DNA of 64,000 bases, from the NCBI RefSeq assembly GCF_024758005.1, contig NZ_CP103288.1:2232001-2296000 (forward strand). The letters run 5' to 3'. This stretch comes from Pseudarthrobacter sp. NS4 (GTDB taxonomy: Bacteria > Actinomycetota > Actinomycetes > Actinomycetales > Micrococcaceae). Made by a program: the position numbers and the translations under genes. Positions 48,105-61,783 of the stretch are shown here, one piece after another; position 1 is the first letter of the stretch; the number at the start of each line of letters is the position of its first letter. The notes under the pieces are model-generated. The model ran no database searches. It had not been told where the DNA came from and saw only the letters and a program-made list of their open reading frames with translations.

Positions 48105-49034
48105 ATGAAAACTACCACTCCAGGGCAATCGGCTGCGCCTGCCTACATCAGCCCCGGCCTTACGGAACGCACCGCCGCCTCCACCATGGAATTGGACGGT
48201 ACAACGGTGGCCTTCTGGACCTGTGAGCCCCTGAGGCCCGGCCCGGCGACCCGGACCATCCTGGTCATCCACGGGTTCCGCGGTGACCATCACGGCCTCC
48301 TGCGGGTTGCCGACCAGCTTCCGGAAATGCGGATCATTATGCCGGACCTCCCCGGGTTCGGCACTTCGGGGCCCTTCCAGTCCGGCCCGCACTCCGTGGA
48401 GCGCTACGGCCAGTTCATCACAGACTTCATGGCGGCCCTGGAACTCGGCCCGGACACGGTTCTGCTGGGCCACTCCTTCGGGTCCATCATCGCGGCACAT
48501 TTCGTTGCCGACCATCCGTCAGCCGTCAATCCGCTGATCCTCATCAATCCCATTGCCGCTCCGGCACTTGAGGGACCAAAGGGAATCATGACCCGGTTGG
48601 CTGTGCTGTACTACCGGCTGGCCGCACGCCTCCCCCGTCCCCTGGGACTGGCGCTGCTGCGCAGCCCGCTCATCGTCCGGGTGATGAGCGAAGCGATGGC
48701 GAAAACGCGGGACCGCAACCTCCGCCGCTTTATCCATGGGCAGCACCATGCCTACTTCAGCGCGTTCGCCAACCGGGACAGCCTCCTCGAATCGTTTACC
48801 GCATCGGTCAGCAGCCACGTTGCCGAAGTAGCCGGCAGGCTGGCCCTGCCCGTACTGCTGATCGCCGGCGAGAAGGACGAGATCGCCACGCTCCCGGACC
48901 AGCACCGGCTGGTGGCCCTGCTTCCAGACGCGGAGCTTAAGGTAATTCCCGGCGTCGGCCACCTGATCCACTACGAAACACCCGCACCGGCTGCAAACTA
49001 CATCCGCAGTTTCCTACAGGAGCACCCCGCGTGA
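48105..49034 (+). CDS. Alpha/beta hydrolase
   Basis: A 309-residue hydrolase. Oxyanion strand VIHGFRGDHHG, PDLPGFGTS, nucleophile elbow GHSFG (Ser124), acid in LLIAGEKDEIA and histidine in PGVGHLIHYE. ATG 48105 begins 11 bases after the aldo/keto reductase stop; the upstream open frame overlaps that gene. It overlaps the glycosyltransferase start by 4 bases. Substrate not determinable. Confidence 0.88.
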   Translation: MKTTTPGQSAAPAYISPGLTERTAASTMELDGTTVAFWTCEPLRPGPATRTILVIHGFRGDHHGLLRVADQLPEMRIIMPDLPGFGTSGPFQSGPHSVERYGQFITDFMAALELGPDTVLLGHSFGSIIAAHFVADHPSAVNPLILINPIAAPALEGPKGIMTRLAVLYYRLAARLPRPLGLALLRSPLIVRVMSEAMAKTRDRNLRRFIHGQHHAYFSAFANRDSLLESFTASVSSHVAEVAGRLALPVLLIAGEKDEIATLPDQHRLVALLPDAELKVIPGVGHLIHYETPAPAANYIRSFLQEHPA

Positions 49035-50104
49035 AAATCGTCATCGATGCCCGCTTCACCAGGACAGACCACCACGACGGCATCAGCCGCTATGGAGCAA
49101 GCCTGATCGCAGCCACGGCGAAGGTCGCTGACGTATCCATGCTGATTTCCGACGTCCGACAGCTGGCCCTGCTGCCGGACGTTCCCTACACCCTGATCAG
49201 CAGCCCGCTGTCGCCGCTGGAGCTGTTCGTGGCCCGGAAAGTCAACGCCCTGGGGGCAGACGTGGTGGTGTGCCCGATGCAGACCATGGGAACCTGGGGG
49301 CGCAAGTACGGCCTGGTCCTGACATTGCACGACCTCATCTACTACGAGCACCCCGAACCGCCCGGTTTCCTGCCGGCCCCGGTACGGGTGCTGTGGAGGC
49401 TTTACCACAAGGCCTTCTGGCCGCAACGGCTGCTCCTGGACCGGGCCGACACGGTGGCCACCATCAGCAGGACCACTGAAGCGCTGATCGCCAAGTACCG
49501 CCTGACCCGCCGCCCGGTCCGGATCATCAGCAACGCTCCCCAGCCTGAACAGGATCCCCGCCCTGCGGAAGCAGGCGCGGAGAAATCGATTGTCTACATG
49601 GGGTCCTTCATGCCCTACAAGAACGTGGAAACCATGGTGGCCGGCATGGCGGAGCTTCCGGGCTACACCCTCCACCTGCTCAGCAGGATCACGCCGCAAC
49701 GCCGGGCAGAGCTGGAGGCCCAGGTCCCTCCGGGTGCCTCCGTGGTCTTTCATAACGGTGTCACGGACGAGGAGTACGCCGCATTGCTGAGGACGGCCAC
49801 GGCGCTTGTGAGCCTCTCCCGGGCGGAGGGATACGGGCTCCCGCTCGTGGAGGCGATGGCGCTCGGCACGCCCGTCATTGCCAGTGACATTCCCATCTTC
49901 CGTGAAGTGGGCGGAGACGCGGCAACCTATGTGGATCCTGCATCTCCGGAGCAGTTCGCCGACGCGGTGGCGAAGTTGCAGAACGGCAAAACGTGGGAGC
50001 AGGCATCCCGCAGCTCGGTGGCCCGCGCGCGCGAGTTCAGCTGGGATGAATCGGCCCGCCAACTGGTGGACGTGGCCGCCGGAATCGTGAAAAGGCGCCG
50101 CTAG
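49031..50104 (+). CDS. Glycosyltransferase family 4 (GT-B) protein
   Basis: A 357-residue GT-B fold enzyme. An N-terminal acceptor domain begins KIVIDARFTRTDHHDGISRY. The C-terminal nucleotide-sugar domain has the GT4 EX7E-type motif LSRAEGYGLPLVEAMALG and VIASDIPIFREVGGDA. Likely adds a sugar to an envelope glycolipid or polymer; acceptor unknown. Its GTG overlaps the hydrolase stop, so these two genes are coupled. It is convergent with priA, overlapping by 4 bases. Confidence 0.9.
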   Translation: MKIVIDARFTRTDHHDGISRYGASLIAATAKVADVSMLISDVRQLALLPDVPYTLISSPLSPLELFVARKVNALGADVVVCPMQTMGTWGRKYGLVLTLHDLIYYEHPEPPGFLPAPVRVLWRLYHKAFWPQRLLLDRADTVATISRTTEALIAKYRLTRRPVRIISNAPQPEQDPRPAEAGAEKSIVYMGSFMPYKNVETMVAGMAELPGYTLHLLSRITPQRRAELEAQVPPGASVVFHNGVTDEEYAALLRTATALVSLSRAEGYGLPLVEAMALGTPVIASDIPIFREVGGDAATYVDPASPEQFADAVAKLQNGKTWEQASRSSVARAREFSWDESARQLVDVAAGIVKRRR

Positions 50105-52266
50105 AGTACGTCCACGCCGTCCAGCCGGACCTGAACCGGGTCCATGGTGCGCTTGGCCGCCGCCGCTGCCCGCGTTACCCGAAGCAAACGGACGACGGCG
50201 GCCGCCTGGCTGTAGGGGAAGAACAGCAGGGTGCGGACATCTTCGGTCGAGCGCCGGGAGGAGGGCGCACCGTTCAGCAGCACCGGTGCCGGGCCTGCGG
50301 TGCGCAGCGTTATCCCTGCCGTTGCGAGCTCTGCTTCCACCGCTCCGGTGTAGTGTTCCACCGCGGAACGGGGTCCTGTGACGGAAGCAATCCGCACCGC
50401 CGGGGGAAGCTGCAGTTCGGTCCGCAGGGACAGTTCCCGCTGGGCATACCCGGCAGGGTCCCACCGGAGCAGGGCGCCCACGGCAGCGGTGTCCGTTGCC
50501 GTGACCACCACCAGACCGCCTTCGGATGCGGGCCGCACCAGGGCTGCGGCGTTGAACCAGCGGCGCACGGTATCCTCGCCGGCCCGCAGCGTTTCGCGGC
50601 GCAGCAGCGAATCGCCGTCCAGCAGCAGGGCCGCGGCGTAGCCGCCGTCGGCCACGGGTTCCGCCCCGACGGTAGCCACTACCAGCGCCTTACCCCCGCT
50701 GACGGATGCCTTCACCTGGTCCCCAGAGGAGGTGACGACGGTCTTTCCGGGAAAGGCGCGGCCCAGTTCTTCCGCTGTACGCAGCACCCCGGTGGCACCT
50801 TTGCGGAGCCGCCAGCCACCACAATGCTGGCACCGCCAGTCCGCTGCGGGCGTCGAACACCAGCGGCACTGGGGCATGGCGGACGTTCCGGCAAGAGCCA
50901 GCGGCCCCTGGCAGGCGCCGCAACGGGCCGGCTCGCGGCAGGTCTCACACGCAAGGGAAGGCGCATAACCGGCCCGGGCAACCTGGACCAGGACCGGGCC
51001 CCGTTCCAGGCCGTCCTTGGCAGCCCGCCAAGCTGCACCGGGAAGACGCGCGATGGTGGCCAGCGGGTCGCGTTCCTGCTCGAAACTGTCCGCAGTATTG
51101 ACCACCCGGGGTACGGTGCGGCGGGTGGCGGAGCGGTCCGAGTCAACAGACAGCGCCCAGCCGGCATCCACCAGCCGCTGAACCTCGGAGCTGCGGGCAT
51201 GCCCTGCCAGCAGGCAGGCGGTGTCCTCCTGCCCGGCGCGCAGGAGCAGCACCTCCCGCGCATGGGCATAGGGTGCACGCTGCTCGATATGGAGCTCGTC
51301 GCCGTCATCCCAGCAGACCACCAGGCCCAGGTCCTGGACGGGGGCGAAAGCAGCAGACCTGGTGCCGATGGCCACCCTGGCGGTCCCAGCCAGAAGGCGC
51401 AGGAAGTTACGATAGCGGGGCGTGGGGCCATCGTCCGCTGCGAGCCGGGCCACGGCTTCGTCCGGCAGCAGGGGTTTCAGCGCGTCTTCGAGCCGGTCCA
51501 GATCGCGGTAGTCCGGCACTACCACCACCGCTCCACGCCCAGCGGCGTAAGCAGCGGCGACAGCCTCGGCAAGCAGGCGGGGCCAGCCTGCCGGTCCGTA
51601 TCCCTGAAGCGGGTTGAGCACGGCATGGGGGGCTCCGCCGTCTGAGACGTGCCGTAGGAATGCCGGGCCGTTGCGGTACGCGGCCCAAGCTGAGGCTGAG
51701 GCGGGCGGCAGGTCCCCGCTGCCTTCCCTGCTCTTGGCCCCTTGTCCGGGGACGGCCGCAGCCTCGGCCGCTGTGCCCGGCATCTCCTTCTCCAGGCGGG
51801 CCACCCTCGGCGGCACGGCGACGCGGAGGACATCGCTGACAGTTCCTGCGTATCGGGCGGCAACGGCGGTGGCCAGATCCCGCACTGCAGGCGTCAGGAC
51901 CTGGACCGGGGACACGACTTTCGCCAGCGGTACCAGCGTGTGGCCGGCGTCGGACGCGGCAACCCGCTCCAGAAGGAAACCGGTGAGGTCCTGGCCGTTG
52001 AAGCTGACCTTGACCCTGACGCCAGGCTTGGCAGCCTGGTCGAGGGTTGCCGGAACCGCGTAATCGAAGGGGCGGTCAAGATGCGGCAGGGATGATTCAA
52101 TCAGCACCCGGGCTACCGGAAGGTTCCCGGCAAGGGTGATGCCGGCCGGCAGCCTGCGTGACGGGAAGCCCTGGAGGAGGGAAGGCTGGACTGCCTGTGC
52201 GGGCACGCCGGGAAGATCCAGCGCCGGCTGGACGGAGCTGTCACCAGAGGGCCTGTGAGCAACCAC
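50101..52266 (-). CDS. priA: Primosomal protein N' (PriA), actinobacterial type without helicase Walker A
   Basis: A 721-residue replication-restart factor. The N-terminal 3' DNA-end binding domain starts ARVLIESSLPHLDRPFDYAVP. The zinc cluster is intact (CETC, CGAC, CRWC and CQHC pairs). The helicase core is degenerate: the place of the GKT loop reads NPLQGYGPAGWP and the DEAH box reads CWDDGDELHIE. This is known for actinobacterial PriA and implies a role as a scaffold and not as a helicase. Start GTG 52266. It lies downstream of metK. Confidence 0.93.
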   Translation of the reverse strand: MVAHRPSGDSSVQPALDLPGVPAQAVQPSLLQGFPSRRLPAGITLAGNLPVARVLIESSLPHLDRPFDYAVPATLDQAAKPGVRVKVSFNGQDLTGFLLERVAASDAGHTLVPLAKVVSPVQVLTPAVRDLATAVAARYAGTVSDVLRVAVPPRVARLEKEMPGTAAEAAAVPGQGAKSREGSGDLPPASASAWAAYRNGPAFLRHVSDGGAPHAVLNPLQGYGPAGWPRLLAEAVAAAYAAGRGAVVVVPDYRDLDRLEDALKPLLPDEAVARLAADDGPTPRYRNFLRLLAGTARVAIGTRSAAFAPVQDLGLVVCWDDGDELHIEQRAPYAHAREVLLLRAGQEDTACLLAGHARSSEVQRLVDAGWALSVDSDRSATRRTVPRVVNTADSFEQERDPLATIARLPGAAWRAAKDGLERGPVLVQVARAGYAPSLACETCREPARCGACQGPLALAGTSAMPQCRWCSTPAADWRCQHCGGWRLRKGATGVLRTAEELGRAFPGKTVVTSSGDQVKASVSGGKALVVATVGAEPVADGGYAAALLLDGDSLLRRETLRAGEDTVRRWFNAAALVRPASEGGLVVVTATDTAAVGALLRWDPAGYAQRELSLRTELQLPPAVRIASVTGPRSAVEHYTGAVEAELATAGITLRTAGPAPVLLNGAPSSRRSTEDVRTLLFFPYSQAAAVVRLLRVTRAAAAAKRTMDPVQVRLDGVDVL

Positions 52267-52311
52267 TTCGGCTACCTCCGTTCAGCTCCCGGGTGGACAT
52301 GACCAGCCAAG

Positions 52312-52338
52312 CACCGGGCACCGACATTTGTGCCGGTG
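52312..52338 (-). terminator. Possible hairpin between metK and priA
   Basis: CACCGGGCAC pairs with GTGCCGGTG with one bulge around an 8-base loop, just after the metK stop. No T tract follows. Confidence 0.4.
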
Positions 52339-52355
52339 GCCCTGCGGGAGTGGTT

Positions 52356-53591
52356 CTAGGCGTTGAAGAATGCCTTCAGGTCGTCCACGCGGTCCAGGCG
52401 CTCCCATGTGAAGTCGGGTTCGTCGCGGCCGAAGTGGCCGTGCGCTGCCGTCTTCGCGTAGATGGGGCGCTTCAGGTCAAGTGCATCGATGATGGCACGG
52501 GGGCGCAGGTCGAAGATCTCCGCAATGGCGGCACTGATCCGGACGGGATCCACTGTTTCGGTGCCGAAGGTTTCCACGTAGGTGCCCACAGGGCGGGCCT
52601 GGCCGATGGCGTAGGCAATCTGGATCTCGGCGCGCTTGGCCAGGCCGGCGGCCACAACGTTCTTCGCGACCCACCGCATGGCGTAAGCTGCGGACCGGTC
52701 CACCTTGGACGGGTCCTTTCCCGAGAAGGCGCCGCCGCCGTGCCGGGCCATGCCGCCATAGGTATCGACGATGATCTTGCGCCCGGTCAGGCCGGCATCG
52801 CCGACGGGGCCGCCGATGACGAACTCGCCCGCCGGGTTGAGGATGTTCGATACCCGGGAAATGTCCAGGTTGGAACCTGCCAGAACCGGATCAATGACGA
52901 TCGAGGCGAGGTCCGCCCGGAGCCGTTCCAGGCTCGCACCTTCGGCGTGCTGGCTGGAGATGACCACGGTTTCCACCGAGACGGGCACGTCACCCTCGTA
53001 GCCCACTGTCACCTGGGTTTTGCCGTCCGGCCGCAGGTAGGCCAGTTGGCCGGACTTGCGGACTTCGGTAAGGCGTTCGGACAGCCGGTGCGCCAGCCAG
53101 ATGGGCGTGGGCATGTAGGACGGTGTTTCGTCGCTGGCGTAGCCGAACATCAGGCCCTGGTCACCGGCGCCCTGCAGGTCATAGTCGTCCTCCTGGCGTC
53201 CCTCGCGGGCTTCCAGCGAGTTGAAGACGCCGCCGGCGATGTCGTTGGACTGCTGGCCGATGGAGACGGAGACGCCGCAGCGGGCGCCGTCGAATCCGTT
53301 GGCCGAGGAGTCGTAGCCGATGCCCAGGATGGTTTCGCGGACGATCTGCGGGATCTCAACATACGCGTCGGTAGTGACCTCGCCTGCCACGTGCACCAGC
53401 CCGGTGGTGGCCATAGTTTCCACGGCTACCCGGGATTCCGGATCTGCTGCCAGCAGGGCGTCCAGGATGGCGTCACTGATCTGGTCGCAGATCTTGTCCG
53501 GGTGGCCTTCGGTGACCGACTCGGACGTGAAGAGCCGGAGCGCGGAGGGCGTGGCCCCGGAGGACTGGGGAATGTGCAAGGGTAAAGTCAC
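52356..53591 (-). CDS. metK: S-adenosylmethionine synthetase
   Basis: Makes SAM from ATP and methionine. The 411-residue protein has [20 protein letters not shown] (ATP and metal site), the [12 protein letters not shown] hexapeptide region and [19 protein letters not shown] (phosphate loop). No SAM riboswitch was recognised in the 90 bases upstream. Confidence 0.97.
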   Translation of the reverse strand: MTLPLHIPQSSGATPSALRLFTSESVTEGHPDKICDQISDAILDALLAADPESRVAVETMATTGLVHVAGEVTTDAYVEIPQIVRETILGIGYDSSANGFDGARCGVSVSIGQQSNDIAGGVFNSLEAREGRQEDDYDLQGAGDQGLMFGYASDETPSYMPTPIWLAHRLSERLTEVRKSGQLAYLRPDGKTQVTVGYEGDVPVSVETVVISSQHAEGASLERLRADLASIVIDPVLAGSNLDISRVSNILNPAGEFVIGGPVGDAGLTGRKIIVDTYGGMARHGGGAFSGKDPSKVDRSAAYAMRWVAKNVVAAGLAKRAEIQIAYAIGQARPVGTYVETFGTETVDPVRISAAIAEIFDLRPRAIIDALDLKRPIYAKTAAHGHFGRDEPDFTWERLDRVDDLKAFFNA

Positions 53592-53678
53592 TCAACTACC
53601 TTACTGGTTGGCATCCGTACTCCCCGCAGGGAGACGTCAGCAGATGTCCCTGTGCTAAGCGAACGTGGCGTGGAACAC

Positions 53679-54920
53679 TCAGGCGCGGGGCGACACGTGG
53701 TTCAGTTCGAAGCTGATCCGGCTGATGATGGCCGTGGAAACCTCAGTCTTGGTTCCCGAGGCCTCCTGTGGTTCAGAGCCGGAGCGGCTCAGGATGACGA
53801 CCGAATTGGTGTCCTGCCCGAACACCTTGTCGGAACCGACGTGGTTGACCACCAGCAGGTCGCATCCCTTTCGCTCGAGTTTTGCTTCTGCGTAGGCCAG
53901 GACGTCGCCCTGGCTGTCTCCGGTTTCGGCGGCGAATCCCACGATCAGCTGATATCTGCCTGCCGGCCCGACCGCGTTCCGCAGCTCCACCAGTTCGTGA
54001 AGGATGTCCGGGTTCCGGACCAGGGTGATGATGGGATCGGCGCTGTCATCACGCTTCTTGATTTTGGTGTCCGACACGGCGGCCGGACGGAAATCAGCCA
54101 CGGCGGCAGACATGATGACGACGTCGGAATCAGCGGCGGCGGCCAGTGCTGCCTCACGCAGCTGCAGGGCTGTCTCGACGGCTACCACTTCGACGCCGGC
54201 GGGCGGCGGAACCTCCATGTGCGCTGCGAGCAGCCGCACGGTGGCCCCCGCGTTGCGGGCGGCTACCGCCAGCGCGACCCCCTGCTTGCCGGAAGAACGG
54301 TTGCCGAGGAAACGCACCGGGTCCAGGGGTTCCCGGGTTCCACCCGCACTGATGGTGACTGTCCGGCCCGCCAGTGGCAGCTGGTAGTCGGCCTGTCCCT
54401 CGACCAGGGCCATGGCCGCCTCGAAAATGACCTCGGGCTCAGGAAGCCTGCCTGGCCCGGAATCTGCTCCCGTCAGCCTGCCGGTGGCAGGCTCCAGCAC
54501 TGCGGCGCCGCGCGTACGGAGCGTATCCACGTTGGCACGGGTGGCGGCGTGCTGCCACATTTCCGTGTGCATGGCGGGCGCGAACAGCACCGGCCCGTGG
54601 GCCATCAGGAGCGTGTTCGTGAGGAGGTCGCCTGCCTGCCCGGTGGCAGCCTTGGCAAGAAGGTCCGCCGTGGCGGGCGCAACGACCACCAGGTCGGCTT
54701 CGTGGCCCAGCCGGACATGGTTGACCTGGTGAACATCGTCGAAAACGCTGTTGCTGACCGGATTTCCGGACAGCGCCTCCCAGGTTGCGGTACCCACGAA
54801 GCGGGTGGACGCCTCCGTGGGGATCACCGTGACATTATGGCCGGCTTCAGTAAAAAGCCGGAGGAGCGATGCCACCTTGTAGGCGGCAATCCCTCCCCCG
54901 ACTCCGAGGACTATGCGCAC
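53679..54920 (-). CDS. coaBC: Bifunctional phosphopantothenoylcysteine decarboxylase / phosphopantothenate-cysteine ligase
   Basis: Performs two steps of coenzyme A synthesis. The 413-residue protein has the flavin-dependent CoaC domain (about 1-185; GVGGGIAAYK, catalytic His in HQVNHVRLGHEAD, the VVVAPATADLL loop) and the CoaB ligase domain (about 190-400; SAGGTREPLDPVRFLGNRSS). It follows rpoZ by 37 bases in the gmk-rpoZ-coaBC order seen across actinobacteria. Confidence 0.96.
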   Translation of the reverse strand: MRIVLGVGGGIAAYKVASLLRLFTEAGHNVTVIPTEASTRFVGTATWEALSGNPVSNSVFDDVHQVNHVRLGHEADLVVVAPATADLLAKAATGQAGDLLTNTLLMAHGPVLFAPAMHTEMWQHAATRANVDTLRTRGAAVLEPATGRLTGADSGPGRLPEPEVIFEAAMALVEGQADYQLPLAGRTVTISAGGTREPLDPVRFLGNRSSGKQGVALAVAARNAGATVRLLAAHMEVPPPAGVEVVAVETALQLREAALAAAADSDVVIMSAAVADFRPAAVSDTKIKKRDDSADPIITLVRNPDILHELVELRNAVGPAGRYQLIVGFAAETGDSQGDVLAYAEAKLERKGCDLLVVNHVGSDKVFGQDTNSVVILSRSGSEPQEASGTKTEVSTAIISRISFELNHVSPRA

Positions 54921-54957
54921 GTGACCTCCGTCAACAGCAAGTCAGTTCAGCGGCAGG

Positions 54958-55218
54958 TTACTCTGCGGCTTCGATCGGCGTGGAAACCAGTTTGCCTTCG
55001 TTGATCTCCCGCAGGGCGATCGAGAGCGACTTTTCGTTCAGCTTGGTGTCAACCAGCGGGCCGACGTACTCGAAAAGGCCCTCGTGAAGCTGGGCGTAGT
55101 AAGCGTTGATCTGACGAGCACGCTTGGCACCGAAGATCACCAGGCCGTACTTGGAATCGGCTGCCTCGAGCAGCGAATCGATCGGCGGGTTGATGATGCC
55201 TTCAAGGTTCGTGGACAC
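54958..55218 (-). CDS. rpoZ: DNA-directed RNA polymerase omega subunit
   Basis: An 86-residue subunit that helps assemble beta-prime into RNA polymerase. [20 protein letters not shown] and [13 protein letters not shown] are characteristic. It starts 16 bases after the gmk stop. Confidence 0.95.
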   Translation of the reverse strand: MSTNLEGIINPPIDSLLEAADSKYGLVIFGAKRARQINAYYAQLHEGLFEYVGPLVDTKLNEKSLSIALREINEGKLVSTPIEAAE

Positions 55219-55234
55219 GAATTCTCCAAAATTT

Positions 55235-55828
55235 CTAGCGGGCTGACGGTTCCGGCAGGTGTGGATGCGGGGTCAGCCCCATGAGTGAAACAAGCTCGTC
55301 CGCTGCCCGGCGGACGTCATCATTGATGACGGTGTGGTCGAACTCCGGTTCAGCAGCAAGTTCCAGTTTAGCGGTTTCCAGCCGTCGCTGCTGTTCCTCG
55401 GGCGTTTCGGTGCCGCGGCCCACCAGGCGGCGCACCATTTCATCCCAGGTGGGCGGGGCGAGGAAGACAAACTGTGCGTCCGGGACGGCCGCCTTGACCT
55501 GCCGGGCGCCCTGCAGGTCAATCTCCAGGAGCACCGACCGGCCCTCGGAAATGGCCTGGTTCACCGTGCTCTTCAAAGTCCCGTAAGTGTTCTGGCCATG
55601 GACCACGGCCCATTCGAGGAGTTCACCGGCAGCAATGAGCTGTTCGAACTCCTCCCTGGTTTTGAAGAAGTAGTGGACGCCGTCCACTTCGCCCGGGCGG
55701 GGCGCCCGCGTGGTGGCTGAGACTGAGAGCCAGACTTCGGGATAGTTGTCGCGGATGTAGGTGGACACGGTGCCTTTGCCAACAGCCGTCGGACCTGCGA
55801 GGACTGTCAGTCCAGGTTTCTTGCTCAC
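55235..55828 (-). CDS. gmk: Guanylate kinase
   Basis: Phosphorylates GMP to GDP. The 197-residue protein has P-loop GPTAVGKGT, the GMP-binding [19 protein letters not shown] segment and the YGTLKSTV loop. It lies between mihF and rpoZ on the same strand, 44 bases from mihF. Confidence 0.96.
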   Translation of the reverse strand: MSKKPGLTVLAGPTAVGKGTVSTYIRDNYPEVWLSVSATTRAPRPGEVDGVHYFFKTREEFEQLIAAGELLEWAVVHGQNTYGTLKSTVNQAISEGRSVLLEIDLQGARQVKAAVPDAQFVFLAPPTWDEMVRRLVGRGTETPEEQQRRLETAKLELAAEPEFDHTVINDDVRRAADELVSLMGLTPHPHLPEPSAR

Positions 55829-55872
55829 GTATTCCTTTACCGGAGTTTGGGGGTGGCGGGCCCCAGGCCGCC

Positions 55873-56190
55873 TTAATGCTCGTCTATAAAATCTACCAGC
55901 GCCCGGCGCTGGTGCACGCCCAGGCCGCGCACCCTGCGGGACGTTGCAATGCCCAGCTGGTCCATGATGGCGGCCGCCCGGACCTTGCCGATGCCCGGCA
56001 GCGCCTCAAGGAGCTCGGAAACCCGCATCCTGGCCAGCGCATCGTCCTGCATGGCGGAGTTGATGATGTCCGCCGCAGACCTCTCGCCGTTCTTCAGGCT
56101 TTCCTTGGCTGCCGCCCGGGTAGCCCTGGCCGCGGCTGCCTTGTTCAAGGCATCAGCCCGTTCCGTTGCGGATAGCGGTCGCAGCACCAT
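55873..56190 (-). CDS. mihF: Actinobacterial integration host factor (mIHF)
   Basis: A 105-residue nucleoid-associated protein essential in mycobacteria. ATG 56190 gives the usual MVLRPLS N-terminus and has GGGGG about 8 bases upstream; GTG 56199 is less likely. A long N-terminal helix rich in Ala, Lys and Arg precedes the helix-two-turn-helix DNA-binding part ([20 protein letters not shown]). It lies between pyrF and gmk, the conserved actinobacterial location. Confidence 0.95.
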   Translation of the reverse strand: MVLRPLSATERADALNKAAAARATRAAAKESLKNGERSAADIINSAMQDDALARMRVSELLEALPGIGKVRAAAIMDQLGIATSRRVRGLGVHQRRALVDFIDEH

Positions 56191-56220
56191 GAAGGACACC
56201 CCCGGATTCGGCGGATTTCA

Positions 56221-56242
56221 TCCAAGGGCGGTCGCCCTTGGA
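56221..56242 (-). repeat. Perfect hairpin between pyrF and mihF
   Basis: 10-bp perfect stem (56221-56230 and 56233-56242) with a 2-base centre, 31 bases upstream of the mihF ATG and downstream of its candidate promoter. It could act as an mRNA stabiliser, a leader structure or a terminator without U tract. Confidence 0.6.
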
Positions 56243-56251
56243 CCTGTCCTG

Positions 56252-56280
56252 AAACTACCCTTTGGTGCTGCCTGAATCAA
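56252..56280 (-). promoter_or_regulatory. Candidate mihF promoter
   Basis: On the minus strand TTGATT (56280-56275) and TAGTTT (56257-56252) are separated by exactly 17 bases, the best sigma-70-like pair seen in the window. Confidence 0.6.
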
Positions 56281-56301
56281 TGCATCACCTAAAACGGCAG
56301 C

Positions 56302-57154
56302 CTATTCGCCGCGCAGCCCGTCAAGCGTCCGCAGGGCAGCTTCCCGGAGTCCGCGCGGTTCGGGTCCTGCTGACAGGATGTCCCTGCTTGATGTGCCCAG
56401 AACATACGGGTAAGCGGCCCCGAACGTGGCCCGAAGGTCCGCCGGCGTTGCCCCCTGGGCACCCAGGCCGGGCGCCAGGATGGGCCCGCGCACGGCGGCC
56501 AGGTCCAGGTCGAGGTCCGTCAGCGCGGTACCGACTGTTGCGCCCACCACCAGCCCCACGGAGCCAAGGCTTCCCTGGTAGCGGTTGTTTTCCTCCGCCG
56601 CTGCGCCGGTGATCCGGCGGGCCACCGAGTCCGCTCCCCCAGCGTGCTGGACAGAGGCGCCTTCCGGGTTCGAGGTCAGCGCCAGGACAAACACTCCCCG
56701 GCCTGTCTCCGCCGCGAGGTCCAGCGCGGGCCGCAGGGACTCAAAACCCAGGTAGGGGCTGAGGGTCACCGAATCCGCAGCCAGCGGGGACCCGTCCCGG
56801 AGCCATGCGTCTGCGTAAGCGGCCATGGTGGATCCGATGTCGCCCCGCTTTGCATCGGCGATGGTCAGCACCGATTCGTCCCGGGCGGCAGCAAGTACCT
56901 CTTCGAGCACGGCCATTCCGGCCGAGCCGTGGCGTTCGTAAAGCGCCACCTGGGGCTTGACCGCGGCAGCGAGCGATGCCACCGCCTCCAGGACGGTCAG
57001 CGAAAACTGCCTCAGCCCGGCGGCGTCGTCGTCCAGTCCCCAGCTCTTCAGCAGGGCAGGATGCGGGTCAATACCCACGCACAGCGGGCCGCGCGCAGCC
57101 ATGGCCGTGCCGAGCCGGGAGCCGAAGGACTCCCGGCCGGCGCCGGATACCTGC

Positions 57155-57162
<8 letters not shown>
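56302..57162 (-). CDS. pyrF: Orotidine 5'-phosphate decarboxylase
   Basis: Last step of UMP synthesis. The 286-residue class 2 (actinobacterial) enzyme has GIDPHPALL, the catalytic [11 protein letters not shown] charged network and [13 protein letters not shown] near the C-terminus. ATG 57162 overlaps the carB stop by 8 bases; the open frame upstream lies inside carB. Confidence 0.95.
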
Positions 57163-60468
<3,306 letters not shown>

Positions 60469-60469
<1 letters not shown>

Positions 60470-61779
60470 TACTTCTTGTCCTCAGTCTTGTTGTCAGCGG
60501 CGTTGCGTTCGATCGGGTTGTGCACCGAGTCCACGGGGTCCTTGGACAGGTTGGCGGTCCTGCCGTCCCGCGTTCCCTCCATCAGTCCGATGAATCGGTC
60601 AAAGAGGTAGGCGGCGTCGTGGGGCCCGGCAGCCGCCTCGGGGTGGTACTGCACGGAGAACGCCGGGATGTCCAGGCAGGCGAGGCCTTCAACGACGTCG
60701 TCGTTCAGGCTGACGTGGCTGACCTCGACGCGCCCGTAGCGTGCCTCCGGAGCCTGGGTGGCGCCGTCGAGCGGTGCGTCCACGGCAAAGCCGTGGTTCT
60801 GGGAGGTGATTTCCACCTTCCCGGTGCGGCGGTCCATGACGGGTTGGTTGATGCCGCGGTGGCCGTAGCGGAGCTTGTAGGTACCGAAGCCCAGTGCGCG
60901 GCCCAGGATCTGGTTGCCGAAGCAGATGCCGAAGTAGGGCAGCTTCTCGTCCAGGACGGAGCGGAGCAGCTTGACCTGGGCGTCAGCGGTGGCGGGGTCG
61001 CCGGGGCCGTTGGACATGAAGAAGCCGTCGGGGTTGACGGCCTTGACGTCTTCCAGGGTGGCGGTGGCCGGGAGGACATGGACGCGGACGCCGCGCTCGG
61101 CGAACCGGACGGGTGTCATGGCCTTGATACCAAGGTCGACGGCGGCGATGCTGAACCGGGGTTCGCCGTCCCAGCCGTGGTCTTTGGGTTCCACCACGTA
61201 GGCCTCGTCCACGCTGACTTCTTCAGCGAGTCGGGCACCTTCCATGGGGGCGCTGGCCAGGACGGCTTCGAGGAGTTCCTTGTCCGTCGCCTGGGCTGAT
61301 TCACCGGAGAAGATGCCGGCGCGCATGGTCTTGTGTTCGCGCAGGTGCCGCGTGATGGCGCGGGTGTCAACGCCCTGGATGCCCACGATCCCCTGCTCGG
61401 CCAGTTCCTCGTCAAGGGAGCGCTCTGAGCGCCAGTTGGAGGGCCGGCGGGCGGCGTCACGGACGATGTAGCCGGCAACCCAGATGCGGCGGGACTCGGC
61501 GTCCTCGCTGTTGACGCCGGTGTTTCCGATGTGGGGAGCGGTCTGGACTACCAGCTGGCGGGCATAGGAAGGGTCCGTGATGGTTTCCTGGTACCCGGTC
61601 ATGCCGGTGGCGAAGACGGCCTCGCCCAACGCCGTTCCGGTGGCGCCGTAGCTGGTCCCGCGGAAAATGCGGCCGTCTTCGAGGACAAGGGCTGCCTGGG
61701 CGGAGGTAGGTGATGTCACTGTATTCGCTTTCACTGCTGGGTGTGTTGCTGCTGGTGTGTTCACTGCGTGGTCCGTCAC
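60469..61779 (-). CDS. carA: Carbamoyl-phosphate synthase small subunit
   Basis: Glutamine amidotransferase that feeds ammonia to CarB. The nucleophile cysteine is in YFGICFGNQ, and His/Glu of the triad are in QYHPEAA. Start is uncertain: GTG 61779 has GGAAAG 7 bases upstream and is used here; GTG 61794 is also open. Either gives an unusual N-terminal extension of about 30 residues, with several GTG codons, before the conserved [12 protein letters not shown]. Stop overlaps the carB ATG (TAATG). Confidence 0.94.
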
Positions 61780-61783
61780 TGTC

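Noticed and set aside
50101..52266. PriA as a decayed gene because the helicase motif is missing
   Set aside because: Loss of Walker A is usual for actinobacterial PriA; the zinc cluster and full length are kept.
53592..53678. SAM riboswitch before metK
   Set aside because: The region is short and no conserved SAM-riboswitch stems or junction sequences were recognised.
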